Positions 21,201 through 32,289 of a stretch of 64,000 nucleotides of DNA are shown here, in pieces. The notes under the pieces are model-generated. The model was not told where the DNA came from. It did no database searches and saw nothing but the letters and a program-made list of their open reading frames with translations. Numbering within the stretch: the first letter of the stretch is position 1; each line of letters starts with the position of its first letter. The position numbers were made by a program, and so were the translations under genes. The stretch comes from Balamuthia mandrillaris (taxonomy: Eukaryota > Discosea > Longamoebia > Balamuthiidae), in assembly GCA_031835245.1 (NCBI GenBank), contig JAVKOQ010000041.1, forward strand, positions 1 to 64,000, given 5' to 3'.

Positions 21201-23986
21201 CTCGCCGGATCATCGACTCTTCAAACTGCTTCTCTTCTTCGGCCAACTCTTTTTCGAACCGATCCGCCGAATCGCTGCCACAAAAGCAAACCAGCTCCTC
21301 CGCCGCTTTGCTCAAGAACAAGAACAGCAAAGGCCACCACTCATCCACCGGTTGCTCCAAGCTCGGCACCATGTCTTCCTCCGTGTTGAGGTAGACTTCG
21401 TCCAAAAAGTACACGTACGTGGCTTTCTCTTTGTAGTTGGTCTTGCTCATGGCTGCCAGCCTCTCCAGACAGCTTCGAAAGCTCATGCAGCGTTGGCACA
21501 TGGCCTCAGCCAAGAAGTTTTGAGCGTCTGCGCATTTGCCCAACAGCTTCAGAAGAAGAACTTGTCGCGAATCCTGCCCCGGAGACACTGCCTGCTTGTT
21601 GCTGCTGCTGCTGCTGCCGCCGGCGGCGGCACTGCTGCTGGTGTTGGAGTTGAGGGTTTTGTTGGTGAAGATGGAGTTGAGGCCTTCCATGTCCAAAAGT
21701 TTGACGATGAGGTTTTGGTTTTGCACGACGGGAGGACCTGCCTTGTACGGGCGGATCAAAGTCTGGTTATGGGAACAAAGAAGGAGAATGAGGTTAGAAT
21801 ACAAAGAGAATAAGAATGAATACAAAAAGCCAAAATATCATGAAAGAATGCACGCTAGAGAGGAGAGAAGCGAACCATTAAAATCTTGGCAGCGTGTTTG
21901 GCTTCGTTGTGAGAATGGCCGTGGATGAACAACTCGATCAACTTTCGAACCATCAACACTCGGACTCTCATACAAAGGTATCTTGCTCCTTTGAAAAGAT
22001 GACAGATCAAGAGAACAACCTTCTTCCCGACCTCTGGCTTTTTCAGCAAATGAAGCGCCTTGCTGAGTTCCGTAAAACTGGAGAGTTTGACCGTTTTATT
22101 TGCCATCAGCTGGGTTGCAAACAAAAAATTAGCCATGCATTTGAAATAACATTACACTGAGAATACATTGCTGATAGATAAAAGTGGAAGACAAAACGAA
22201 AAAAATGACGAAGAAGAACGAGAAACCGCAGGAAGAAGGAGAAAAAGAGAGAGGTATAGAATACACGAATTAAGATGCTACAGGAAAGCATCAAAAGTTC
22301 GTTGCTCTGACGCCAAGGATGAGTGATAAGCGGCAACAAATAAGCCTCCAAATGCATTTCCGCATACACTTTAACGAAAAACCTTCTGCTGTCTTTGAAA
22401 GTAATCAAAAAAATTTGGCATAGAAGAACACAAACGCAAAGCAAAGAAGGCAATACCATCGTCGACATCAGAAAGGCGTTTGAGAATTTTGGATAAACTG
22501 GCAGAGTCTCGCAAGTATTCCAGCCTTTTGATGTCTTTTCTTGCTTTCTGCAGACGTCGCACGTCGTTTGCTGGAAAGAAGAATGTGATCTTTTCCACTT
22601 GTTCTTGAATCGCTGCCCAAAACCTGTGTATTATGCGAAACGATTGCATGAGATACTTCGCGAACATAACAAGAACTGAAAGAATAACGCATTAAGAAGA
22701 AAATGCCTACCGATGGTTGCTTCTCAAAATGCCAGCGGCTTGTTTCGTCAATGAAGGCACCATCTTCTTCATGATTCGCAGCATCGCCTCATCCAAATCC
22801 ACTTTCAGCCTTTGAGTATGCTGGTATTGCAGGACTTCCCTTCGCAACTGGCCCATGATGCCAGAGGGATCCCTCGATTCAATGGCCAATTGCCTGCACT
22901 TGCAATACAACATCAACCGCCAGCTGTGCTTCAATGCTTGCGTCATTCCTTCCCACGCTCCCGCTGAAGAACTCCCTGCTGCACCCGGAGAAAAGGAAGA
23001 AAAGAAAATGTTCTCGTGCTCCTCCGGCTTGACCTGATCGGGGAGCTTTTGGAAGAAGTTCACATCGAACAGAGCCAGCTTGTTTTGGTCTTGCGAGTAC
23101 AGCTCAGAGCGAATGACCTGGCACATCATTCGTTTCAGTTCGGTGCGCTGGCAAATGTCCATCATGTCGGAGATGAGCTTCAAGATGGTGGAGAGCACTC
23201 CTTGCCATTCCTTCTGCTCTTCCGCTGCGATGTCTCGGTCCAGCTGAAGGATGAGCAGCAGGTGGAACAGCATGGATGGAGCCTTGCTCCCATCTTTCAG
23301 GTGCAGCCGCTTGAACCGAAACGGCTCATCTGTTTCAACGGATGTTTGGTTCAGCTACGCTTCTGCCCGTCCCTTCTGTGCTGTGTGCCGTTGCAGGAAG
23401 AAAACAAACCTTTTTCAGAGGCCATCTCTTGCATCGCGAACCCATCTTCTTGTTCCTCCGTTGGGTCCTCCGCCTGCTTCTCTGCTGACAGATGCAAGGG
23501 AAGCGGGTAGATGGCATCCTCTTCCGTCAACAGCTGATAACTCAACAACAAATGCACCACGGACAACAACTTCACACACCCACCCCAATCCAACGCTCGT
23601 TAGATGGGAACGGGCAAACGAGGCATCAAAGGAGAAGGAGAGGAGCAAAAAATGGAGGGAGGGCTCACCTCACGAAGAGCTCGTTTGTCAGAATAAGGAT
23701 CTTGCAACGATTTCTGTGCTGCTCCCCCACCCCCACCTCCAACACCACCCCCACCTCCACCTTGGTTGGCTTCCACCATGAGATGCAGTTCTTCCATGAT
23801 GAGGGTGTAGATCTGTTGCAGGTTCTCAAACTCTTCCTCCAGCACCGCCCCACTGTCCTTTCTCATGGCAAACAGCTCTGACAGCACTCGCCTTGTGGGA
23901 TCCTTCACCTCTGCTTCCTCTTCTGCGTATGGCGCCTTTTCATGCAGTCCGTGGAAAAAGAGCAGAGAGAGAGAGAGGAGAGAGAG

Positions 23987-24032
<46 letters not shown>

Positions 24033-26119
24033 GCCAGAGAAAGAGAGCATGTCAGTCCGGGAAAGCACCAACTCGCAAACAAAAAAAAAGAAGATAAAAT
24101 AATAATACCAAAGCAAAGATGGATTCCTGATTGTAGGGAAGTGGAAAGCGATGAAGAAAAGAGAAGATCGTGCTCCTGCACAGGGTGGCGATGATGGGCT
24201 TCATGTGTTGGGGTTGTTCATGCGCCAGTTCCACCAGATTGACCTCCAACAACGGGTTCAAGCAAGTCTTGATGAGCTTTCCCAATTCTTGTTTGCTCAT
24301 CTCTTCTTTTTCTTTTGCTTTTGCTTTTGCTTTTGCGTCCTCTTCAACTTCGGCTTCATCTTCATCGTCATCTTTTGTTTGTTTTTCCTTTTCTTCTTCT
24401 TCTCGTTCTATAGCACTGAAGAGAGATACTGCAGGTTTGTAAAGTTCGGCGAGAAGGTGAGAGAGAGCATTGAAATAGTGATACACCCGTTGATCTTTCA
24501 TTTTTTTCCACGAAGTGGAGATATCGACCGCTTTTGCTTTCTTGCCGCCATTGTTTGGCATCGTCACATACACGTGGTTGCTCTTGACCTTCGGTTTGGA
24601 AGGCATTGCAATTACAACAAACAAACGCAAATCATACAAGTTATTGCTGGAAAGAATACAAAAGAAGACGAACTAGAAGCACGCACAAGAACATGCAGAA
24701 AGAAAAAAAAATAGCAAACCTTGACAGAAACAAGAATGTAGTCAGCAGCATTAGCAAGGTGACGAATTATCATTCTCTGATACAAAGGTAAGAGCGGAGT
24801 AGCGTCCAAAAATGTGGAAAGCACCTCAAAATGTGCACTCCTGTGATTAAAACGTAACGTTAAACCAATCCTAAGAAAGGAACCAAAGGAAAGATAGAAG
24901 AAAAGAAGGAAGAATAAAACTTGCCCGAATGAAAGTTTGGTTTCTAAATCAGCACCAGCCAGAGCACCAACCAACATGCTGATGCAGGCATTCGCGCTCC
25001 TTCGAAAAGTCGCGTATCTCATCAATGGCCCACGGACGAACATGGTGCTCAATGTTTTGGAAATGACGCCCACGCGCAGCACTGGCTCGTTCATTGTTGG
25101 TCCATTCAACAAAAGGTTGTTTACCTACAGTTAAATGCAATTTAGTAGGTTGTGTCATTTTTGATAACTAGTACCAGCATTTGGTTTCTACAAACCTGAG
25201 AAGCAATAACCGATCTCAAAGACTCGCCTAAGTCAACCAAAATTATACGTGTGGCTTGGTTAGAGGCAGCAGAGCAATAGTCCAACAATCTGAAGAGATC
25301 TTGAAAGATTCTTGCTTTGCTGTTGGCCACCTCCTCTTTCTTCAACTTCTTTGCACTTGCCCCAACAATGCTCAACAGCCGCACAAATTGTTCCAAGATC
25401 TGTGTGTATGAGGTAAAATGGGTATCGCCGAATGAGCATTGCGTTTCATTTGAGAGAGAGAAGAGAGAAGAGTAACCGGTTTGTCACAAAGAATTTTGCG
25501 ATAACTGTGAACTGAAGAGTCCGCGCTGGCGCATGCGCCACAAAGCCGAAGCAACTTGGCAATCGCTTTGCCCAAGATGTCTTGACTTTCCTTCTTCATT
25601 TTCTTTTTCCCTTGACACTTGGTCATGCACACGGTTTTAGCATAGCGATAAGGAACCAAAAGAAAGGAAAAGAGAGGTCAAACCTGGTTTTCGATTGCGG
25701 TCAATTCAGACAAAATGTTGCGAATGTTGCTGAGCACCCGCAACTCTATTTCTGGAACCGCTTTGAGTTCCAGCGCATCAGCTGAACCCTTTCTCGGGTG
25801 TAACGAAATCTTAAGAGAGGAAGAAGAGAGAAGAGAGAAGAGAGAGAGAACAAGGGGTCATGCCATATTCTTTAGAGCTACAAAGATCAAGAAACATACC
25901 GGTTGATAGGGAAGATATGAGCGAAGTTCTTCACTCGCGTCTTCTGTTTCTCTGAAGAACGATTTGCAATGCAGCCATAGACCTTGTGTGGACTTCAAGT
26001 GAAGTTTTACTCCAAATGTAACGTTTGGCTGAGTAGCTGCCCCATCCTGTTCATTATTTCTTAGCGCACAATAAAGAAGAGAAGAAGAAAAGGAGGCGGA
26101 GGAGAGAGAGGAGAGAGAG

Positions 26120-26152
<33 letters not shown>

Positions 26153-26668
26153 GAGTCGTACAGCATGAACAAAGACAAAGCGAGTGGCGTCTTGTTTGAA
26201 GTTTACAAGGCGCACACATCTTTCCTTTTGTTTTTGTTCACTGCTTTGCTGCTTGGAGCGGTGAGCTCTTCCTGGGGTGATTGGGATCATCAGTGTTCTT
26301 GTGCCATCTTCTTGTTGGATTTGTTCTTCAGAAGAATCAGCCAGATACAATGGGGTCATATAAGGCGTGTGCAGTCGTAAAACAAAGATAGTCTTATCAA
26401 ACTGAATTACATCACCTTAGAATTGTACATAAGCAAGTCAAAAAATGATACTACTGAGGCTAACAGTTTGAAGGAGAAGTACCATCATAATCGTCATCGC
26501 GTTCTTTGTCATCTTCATCGTCGTTCTTGTCAACAACTTCAATTTCAAAGATGGAATGGTAACTCTTCGGAGTGTACATCCGCTTCCCACACCAATGAAC
26601 TAAGAAATGTTTGTATTAGAACACAAAAGAACCAACGAAGGTGAAGAACCAAATCCATAATAGCTTGG

Positions 26669-26709
<41 letters not shown>

Positions 26710-26897
26710 AGTACCAATATCAGGTTCCAATTCAGGTTGGTGCAGATTGCCCATGATATAGCCTTCTTGGTACCACTGCCCAATGGCGTTCGTATTGTTG
26801 AAGTACAACCTTAACTGCTGTCCGTTCTGTGGCCGATAAAGAGGAGTGCTGAAGATCAGATAATGCGAGACTAGAGAAGAGAAGAATAGGAGAGGAG

Positions 26898-26937
<40 letters not shown>

Positions 26938-28845
26938 ATCAAGAAGACGAAGAAGAGCAGAGAACAAACCCGCAACATGCTTCGCGAATTCGAGCCAGAG
27001 TGAACGGTCATGGTCCAGCCATGCAACAAGTCAAACACACGACCCGGCACGAAGCTCAGCGTCAAAAGGTTAAAGCAGGCCTTGTTGTGAAGGCTTGTCT
27101 GACGCAACACAGCGCCGCAACTCAGACTGACCAACAGAAACATGTCCCCTTCTTTCACCTTGGTTTGTGTTTCTTCATGTAAGAAGGAAGAAGTCATGGA
27201 GGAAGGAAAAGCAAAGCATGAGAGGGAGTGTGAGCACGGACCACAGAACCCATGCGGCTCTGCCCCAAAGGGCGAACGCTGAACCAACAGTTTTTGTTGG
27301 AGCTTTCCAGAGACACAGTGTAGTTACTCCACAACTCTTTCGATGCCAGGAACCGTTGCGTGCTCACATGTTTCAACTGTTCGTGCAGCGAGGCAAGTTA
27401 CAGTGTGAAGAGAAGAGAAGAGAAGAGAAGAGAAGAGAAGAGAAGAGAAGAGAAGAGAAGAGAAGAGAAGAGAAGAGAAGAGCAGAGCAGAGCAGAGCAG
27501 AGCAGAGCAGAGCAGAGCAGAGCAGAGCAGAGCAGAGCAGAGCAGAGCAGAGCAGAGCAGAGCAGAGCAGAGCAGAGCAGAGCAGAGCAGAGCAGAGCAG
27601 AGCAGAGCAGAGCAGAGCAGAGCAGAGCAGAGAGCAGAGCAGAGCAGAGCAGAGCAGAGCAGAGCAGAGCAGAGCAGAGCAGAGCAGAGCAGAGCAGAGC
27701 AGAGCAGAGCAGAGCAGAGCAGAGCAGAGCAGAGCAGAGCAGAGCAAGAGAGCGGAGCAGAGCAGAGCAGAGCAGAGCAGAGCAGAGCAGAGAGAGAAAG
27801 AGAGCAGAGCAGAGCAGAGCAAGAGAAGAGAAGAGAGAGAGCAGAGCAGAGCAGAGCAGAGCAGAGCAGAGCAGAGCAGAGCAGAGCAGAGCAGAGCAGA
27901 GCAGAGCAGAGCAGAGCAGAGCAGAGCAGAGCAGAGCAGAGCAGAGAAGAGAAGAGAACGACCAAGAGAAGAGCACGATGAAGAGAACAACGAAGAGCGA
28001 TCAAGCGAGAGAGCGACAGCATCGCAGAGATGAAGCGAGTAAAAAGAAAGGAGAAAGAAGGTGTAACCTGAATAGTCTGTCCATAGGTCAAGGGGGTACG
28101 TTTCCACGAGGACTCATAATGCACTTGCTCCCTTTTCAGGTTCTGTTTTGTTTGTTTTCAAACATAAGATTTAAAAAGAAAGTAAAACCAAGGAAGACCC
28201 CCAAAACAAACACAAACCTCAAAGCTGTGAAGAAAGCGGTCATCGAAAGGACCGCTGCGCGAGGTTTTCACCAACTCCACCAGCCCATCCACGTTCACTT
28301 TTTGTCTCGGCACCAACTCGAACAGAAAATCTTCAAGTGGAGCATCCGTTCAAAAAAAAAAGAAATGTTGGACTCAGCTAACAACAACAGCGAGAGAGAG
28401 AGAGAGAGAGAGAAAGAAAGAGAGAAAGAGAGAGGTGGAGCATGCCTTCATGTTTTTCTTTGTGTGGGCTGTAGTCCTTCACCAGCAACGTCGGGTTCGA
28501 TCTTCAAAAGTTTCAAAAAAAAATTGGTATCGGTTAGTAAAAGAACACGAAGACATCTTGAACAGCGAAGCGAAAACGGAACACGTACTTGCTCTCGATG
28601 GAAACGCAGCTCTGGTCGGGCATGCTGGCCGAGTGGATGACCACCCAGTCCCCCAGGCAGACCGCCTTGGCGGGGGCCTTCTCGAAGTTGAAACGGAAGG
28701 CCCGGCTCTTCTTGTCCCCCGAGGCGTCGTCGCGGTGGTACCAGGCGCTCGTCTTGCTGTGCACCCTGCTGGCGAGCTCCTGCCCCAGGGTGAAGGGCGT
28801 GGTGACCTCCGCGCTTATGTTCTGCACGGCTGCCTTCAGCTTCAT
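15787..28845 (-). CDS. Inositol 1,4,5-trisphosphate receptor (intracellular Ca2+ channel)
   Basis: A 13-kb gene with about 25-30 exons; ATG at 28845, stop at 15787. N-terminal suppressor domain and ligand-binding beta-trefoil: exons 28845-26540, with PLTYGQTIQLKHVSTQRFLA and NCWFSVRPLG aligning to IP3R VIQYGNVIQLLHLKSNKYL. RIH armadillo helices: about 25.8-22.5 kb. RIH-associated segment: 18.6-19.2 kb, with LTAFAEANQVNRNCI like LTEYCQGPCHENQNCI. A polyQ run lies near 20280. The channel is at 17.7-16.3 kb, with several membrane helices and the last one IGVVAFFLIFWIVVGLVLL, followed by IILAIIVDTFG. The C-terminal zinc finger is CMICSLPRERF plus HSEHNFFYYLYFF (family: CFICGLERDKF, HIKEEHN). Oddities: the selectivity filter reads GGGLLD instead of GGGVGD, and the loop bearing IP3-contacting RTTGR in animals is replaced by CGKRMYTPKSYHS. 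It would release Ca2+ from the endoplasmic reticulum; the gating ligand should be tested. Confidence 0.9.
23957..24033. repeat. (GA)n tract in IP3-receptor intron
   Basis: AGAGAGAG with one GGGG interruption on the + strand; CT-rich in the sense direction of the receptor gene. Similar shorter (GA)n tracts lie in other receptor introns at about 18245-18300, 26105-26150, 26672-26706 and 26895-26936. Confidence 0.95.
27411..27955. repeat. (GAGAA)n then (GCAGA)n expanded intronic pentamer array
   Basis: Around 545 bases: first about 14 GAGAA units, then roughly 90 GCAGA pentamers with a few interruptions (27632, 27746, 27791, 27825). It lies in the receptor intron between exons TPLTYGQTIQ and LKHVSTQRF. 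The duplicate gene's equivalent intron (11055-11251, 197 nt) has only a short CT tract, so the array expanded after the duplication or was lost from the copy. Open frames of repeating SRAEQ across it are artefacts. Confidence 0.97.
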
Positions 28846-29039
28846 TATAGTGGCGTTTTATGGGGTCGTCCGGCGTGCGTTACAGCTTTCTTTGTTGCCT
28901 CTTCTTCTGATGTTTTGTCGTCTGTTTGTGGTGCTTTCTGTGCCTCTTGCTTATGTTTGACGAAGGCAAACCCTCTCCCAGCTCCTTGCTAAATGTAGGT
29001 AATATAGCAAGAAGGATCATCCTCCATTTGCTATAATGC

Positions 29040-29402
29040 CGGAGTAAATGAATTGCGTTACAGGAATCCAGCCAGGCTGCCAGTGGTGCGGGTGAATAGC
29101 GTCTGCTGTGGCCCGGTTATTCAAGGCGCAGATTCGATCTTGGTTCGACTGCGGACCCTTCGGTTGTAGCGCCGCAAGGTTAGACATATGTCTCGAGGGG
29201 CAATGTAGTTTCCCACTAAGACCAGGGGAATAGCGTGACGTGGGTGTTGTCTACTCCTGCGGGCTTCCGGAGGAAGAGGTGGTAGCGAGGTTATCTTCCG
29301 CCCTCCACCGTTTGGTGGGAAACTGAAGACAGACCCTTTCCCGGGGGTTTGTGTTTGGAAAGAAATAAACGAACAGAAGATTATATTAAGTTTTTTTTTT
29401 TT
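29040..29402 (+). ncRNA. Candidate Pol III-transcribed structured RNA (unidentified)
   Basis: A GC-balanced, non-repetitive block without a convincing protein, between the IP3-receptor start and the CDC123 stop. It has an A-box-like TGGCCCGGTTATTCAAGG (29109-29126), a B-box-like GGTTCGACT (29142-29150), a 12-bp palindrome AGACATATGTCT (29182-29193), several short complementary GC segments, and a run of 12 T at 29391-29402 that could terminate Pol III. Size (about 250-290 nt after the boxes) is in the range of RNase P, MRP or SRP RNA, but their conserved motifs were not recognised. It may not be a gene. Confidence 0.3.
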
Positions 29403-29406
29403 GTAC

Positions 29407-31909
29407 TCAACAGACAAGACAAGGCGGACCAACATTCGGCTTTGCATTCTCCTTTCTCTTCTGTATGTTTGGAGGATGAAGAAGGTCATTCTTTGGTTCA
29501 GAGTGAAATGGAGAGAGAATGAAAAAAAAAAAGCAAACCTCTTGCTTTTTGTGAGCTCCTTTTTTGCGTCTTTGTTCTTCGTTGAACTCTTTCACTTCTT
29601 GTCTCAGGGTAAAGAAACCTTTGGAACGTCTTTCTTGCGGAGCTTTTATGATTCTCAGTTCTGGAAAAGAGGAAGAAGACGAAGAGGCCGAAGAACTTTC
29701 TTCTTCCTCTTCTTCATTGTGAACTGTTTCACTGCGAAGAATGTCCAAATCTAGTTCCCAACTGAACAACGCTGTTCCTGTTTTAGGATACTGTAATAAA
29801 CGGATAAGCTAAACTTGTTCAACAAAGCAGAAGTAAAGAGAGAAAGAGAATGCAGCATAGATAAAGAGATAAACGAGAAGAGGAAGAAGAAAGAATGAAA
29901 GACTTACAAAAGGATTCAGCTCGATGATGACAACACGTTCATCTTCTGGTAAGATAGCAAAGTCTATCACACACGTTTCCACAGGCAAAATATCCTGTTG
30001 GTGTTTTTCTTTCGTTAGAAAATACAAAACACAAATTAAAAAATACCAAAGGCAAAGGTGAAATAAACCTTGACATCATCAAAAAACTCCAATATCTTAT
30101 GTTTACACCAATCTTGTTTTTCTACAAGTGTCCGAAAGAAGCATGAATCGATGTACTGAGACAAGCCTGTTATTCTCCTTTTGTACACAAAACCACGAAA
30201 CTCCTGTTTTCATGAGAAAGAAGTTAATAAGAAGGAAGAAAGAAGAAAAGTGAAGAACAAGTGTGGTGAGAACCATAGACGGATGAATGAACATCCATTT
30301 CCTTAAAACAATGTTGAGGGGGCCTTCCTCTGAATGTTTTAGCCACTGTGTTACATCTGTAATCGTTGTTTTTTGAGACATAAGACAAATACCGCCGAAA
30401 TAATAAACGCAAACAAATAACCTTGATAGATGCGATAACTCTTTAATAGAAATGTGTCCAACCCTTGTTGTGCGGAATGAATCTTCAATGCTTGGTTGAC
30501 AGCGATATACCATGCTATAGCGTCCTTGTTTTCATCTACTTGTTTTGTGTTCTCCAAGACTTGACTTAGAGCTTCTTTGAGAGCAAAACTGGACAGAACG
30601 GAATCTTTTGGACTGTTTTGTTGAAGCATTTAGAAGAAACTGAATAAAAAAGCAAACGCAAATGATAACTCCACAAGAAGAATGAAGAAAGCAAAGAGAG
30701 CGAACTAAAGAAGTTACCTCCGGCTTGATAGTCGAATAAAAGCACCGGAGTGTTCTTCATCAGAGCACAGTTTCTCTGCCATCGTCTCTGTCTCGCCTTC
30801 TCTGTTGTTTCTTTCTTTGGATTTGAGTTTATCATTCTGCTTTGTTGACTTTTGGCTTTCTTCGTCGTCTTCCTCCTCTTTGTTGTTGTCGTTGTTAAAA
30901 TACAGTAACACTTTGTCTATTCTTTCTCGTAGGGTTTGCAATATTTTTGTATCTTCCTTTGTGACCACTTCTTTCTTAAAAATATGACTCTGTTAAACAG
31001 ATAACAATCAGCATAAGTAGAAGAGGAGAAGAAGAAGAAGAAGAAGAAAAAGAACAAGAAGAACAAGAAGAAGAACAAGAACAAGAACAAGAACAAGAAC
31101 AAGAACAAGAACAAGAACAAGAACAAGAACAAGAACAAGAACAAGAAGAACAAGAACAAAAAGCAGAAAAAAGAAAATGGGAAAGAAAGTAAAGAAGGGA
31201 AGAAAAGTGCCTCTTGAAAGTGAAGGATGGCGTTGGCTTCAGCTTTGGACAGAGCCACAAATTTGGTATCAAAGGTATACTCTTTGAGGGCATCGTACCA
31301 ACTCTCAACGTCGCATGACCGTACATATTGTCGTAACGCAAATGAATCTGGTTTATGTGGTTCATAGTTTTGTGTTATAAGTAAAAGACTCAAAAAAGGG
31401 AGAACAAGCAACAGAAACGAACCAACGGAGTTGAGATCAAACGGGTCAAAGGAAGAGTTGTTCTCCTTCTTGTCTTCTTCGTCAACAGTCGCCTCTTCTG
31501 TCTTGTCGGAGTTCCTTGGGCTCTCTGTGCTGGGGTGGAGAGCCTCTTCCTTCTCTGCTTCTTTTTTCTTTTTCTTCTTTTTGCTGACTTGCGGTTTGAG
31601 CGTTGCGCTTCTGCCGTCCACCACTTTCTTTCCTTCCCTCTCCATCGTTTTCGTCCGCCTTCGCGTTGGCCCGTTGACCAAAGTTTGTATGCCGCTCCTT
31701 GAGCTGCTGCCGTAGAGCACATCCTCAGCCTCCCGTATCTTCCTCCGCGTCTTTTCCTTTGGCGGCTCTTTTTCTTTTTGTTTTTCGTTGGTTTTACCGT
31801 TATTGTTGTGTTGGTTCCGCGGGCACATCTTTTTGCCCTCTCTTTTGCAGCCCAGCTGCTCCAACGGTTGGGCCGGTGACGGTGAGGTCGCGGTTGTTGT
31901 CTCCGCCAT
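29407..31909 (-). CDS. CDC123/D123-family ATP-grasp protein
   Basis: About nine exons; ATG at 31909 (MAETTTATSPSPAQPLEQL), stop at 29407 after KRKENAKPNVGPPCLVC. A 150-residue charged N-terminal extension precedes the D123 domain. Diagnostic segments: SWYDALKEYTFDTKFVALSK, LQTLRERIDKVLLYF, LNIVLRKWMFIHPSMEFRGF, YKRRITGLSQYIDSCFF, DILPVETCVIDFAILPED and VVIIELNPF with TGTALFSWELDLDIL. The IELNP motif carries the metal-binding Glu/Asn of this ATP-grasp fold. CDC123 proteins bind eIF2-gamma and help assemble the eIF2 complex in the cytosol. The acidic, Ser-rich tail is less conserved. Domain order is complete, but the linkers between motifs are longer than in animal CDC123. Alternative: a divergent D123 paralogue of another role. 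Confidence 0.82.
31017..31165. repeat. (AAGAAC)n tract in CDC123 intron
   Basis: AAGAAG then AAGAAC hexamers on the + strand; GTTCTT in the sense direction, filling an intron between the exons ending HFQE and starting with KEEVVTKEDTKI. Confidence 0.95.
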
Positions 31910-32177
31910 TCTCTACGAAACGCATGTAACGTTAGCCGACGCCGTTCTTTTCTCTGTTTTTCTTTTTCTGTTTTTCATTTGCCGTTAATTAATTTTAGAA
32001 TATGTTAATTATTACCCGCGGCTTGCGATTGGTCGCCCACCTAAACGGAATTTCGTTGTATCAAGAGCAGTTGTGCTGCAGATCTGTTGCTCATATATCG
32101 GAATGACGTCATGTGGTTAAGGTAATATCCTTCTCAACAACCTATTATGCAAGCAAAGAAGAGAGAGAAGAGAGGAG

Positions 32178-32222
<45 letters not shown>

Positions 32223-32289
32223 TTCAAAAAATAGGTGTTTGAACCTCATTCAAAATGTTAACACAATCCAAAACCTTTTTTTTTTGTTT
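31910..32289. promoter_or_regulatory. Region upstream of CDC123 with CRE-like palindrome
   Basis: Non-coding gap between CDC123 and the next minus-strand gene. It contains TGACGTCA (32104-32111), the full cAMP-response/ATF palindrome, 195 bases upstream of the CDC123 ATG; a TTAATTAATTTTAG AT-rich stretch at 31984; and a (GA)n tract at 32176-32222, which is CT-rich on the minus strand and may belong to the 3' UTR of the BPI-PqiA gene. Confidence 0.4.

Noticed and set aside
27411-27955. CRISPR-like regular repeat
   Set aside because: The period is five bases with no unique spacers; it is a microsatellite in a eukaryotic intron.
27360-28640. Long frames of repeating SRAEQ (plus strand) and LLCSA (minus strand)
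   Set aside because: They are translations of the GCAGA pentamer array inside an intron of the IP3 receptor; flanking exons on the minus strand explain the region.
28846-29039. Further upstream exon of the IP3 receptor
   Set aside because: No coding-like frame with a splice donor joins to the ATG at 28845, and the duplicate also begins at the same Met.
29101-29172. tRNA gene at the A/B-box-like pair
   Set aside because: No acceptor stem or anticodon arm can be folded around the boxes; kept only as a possible internal Pol III promoter.
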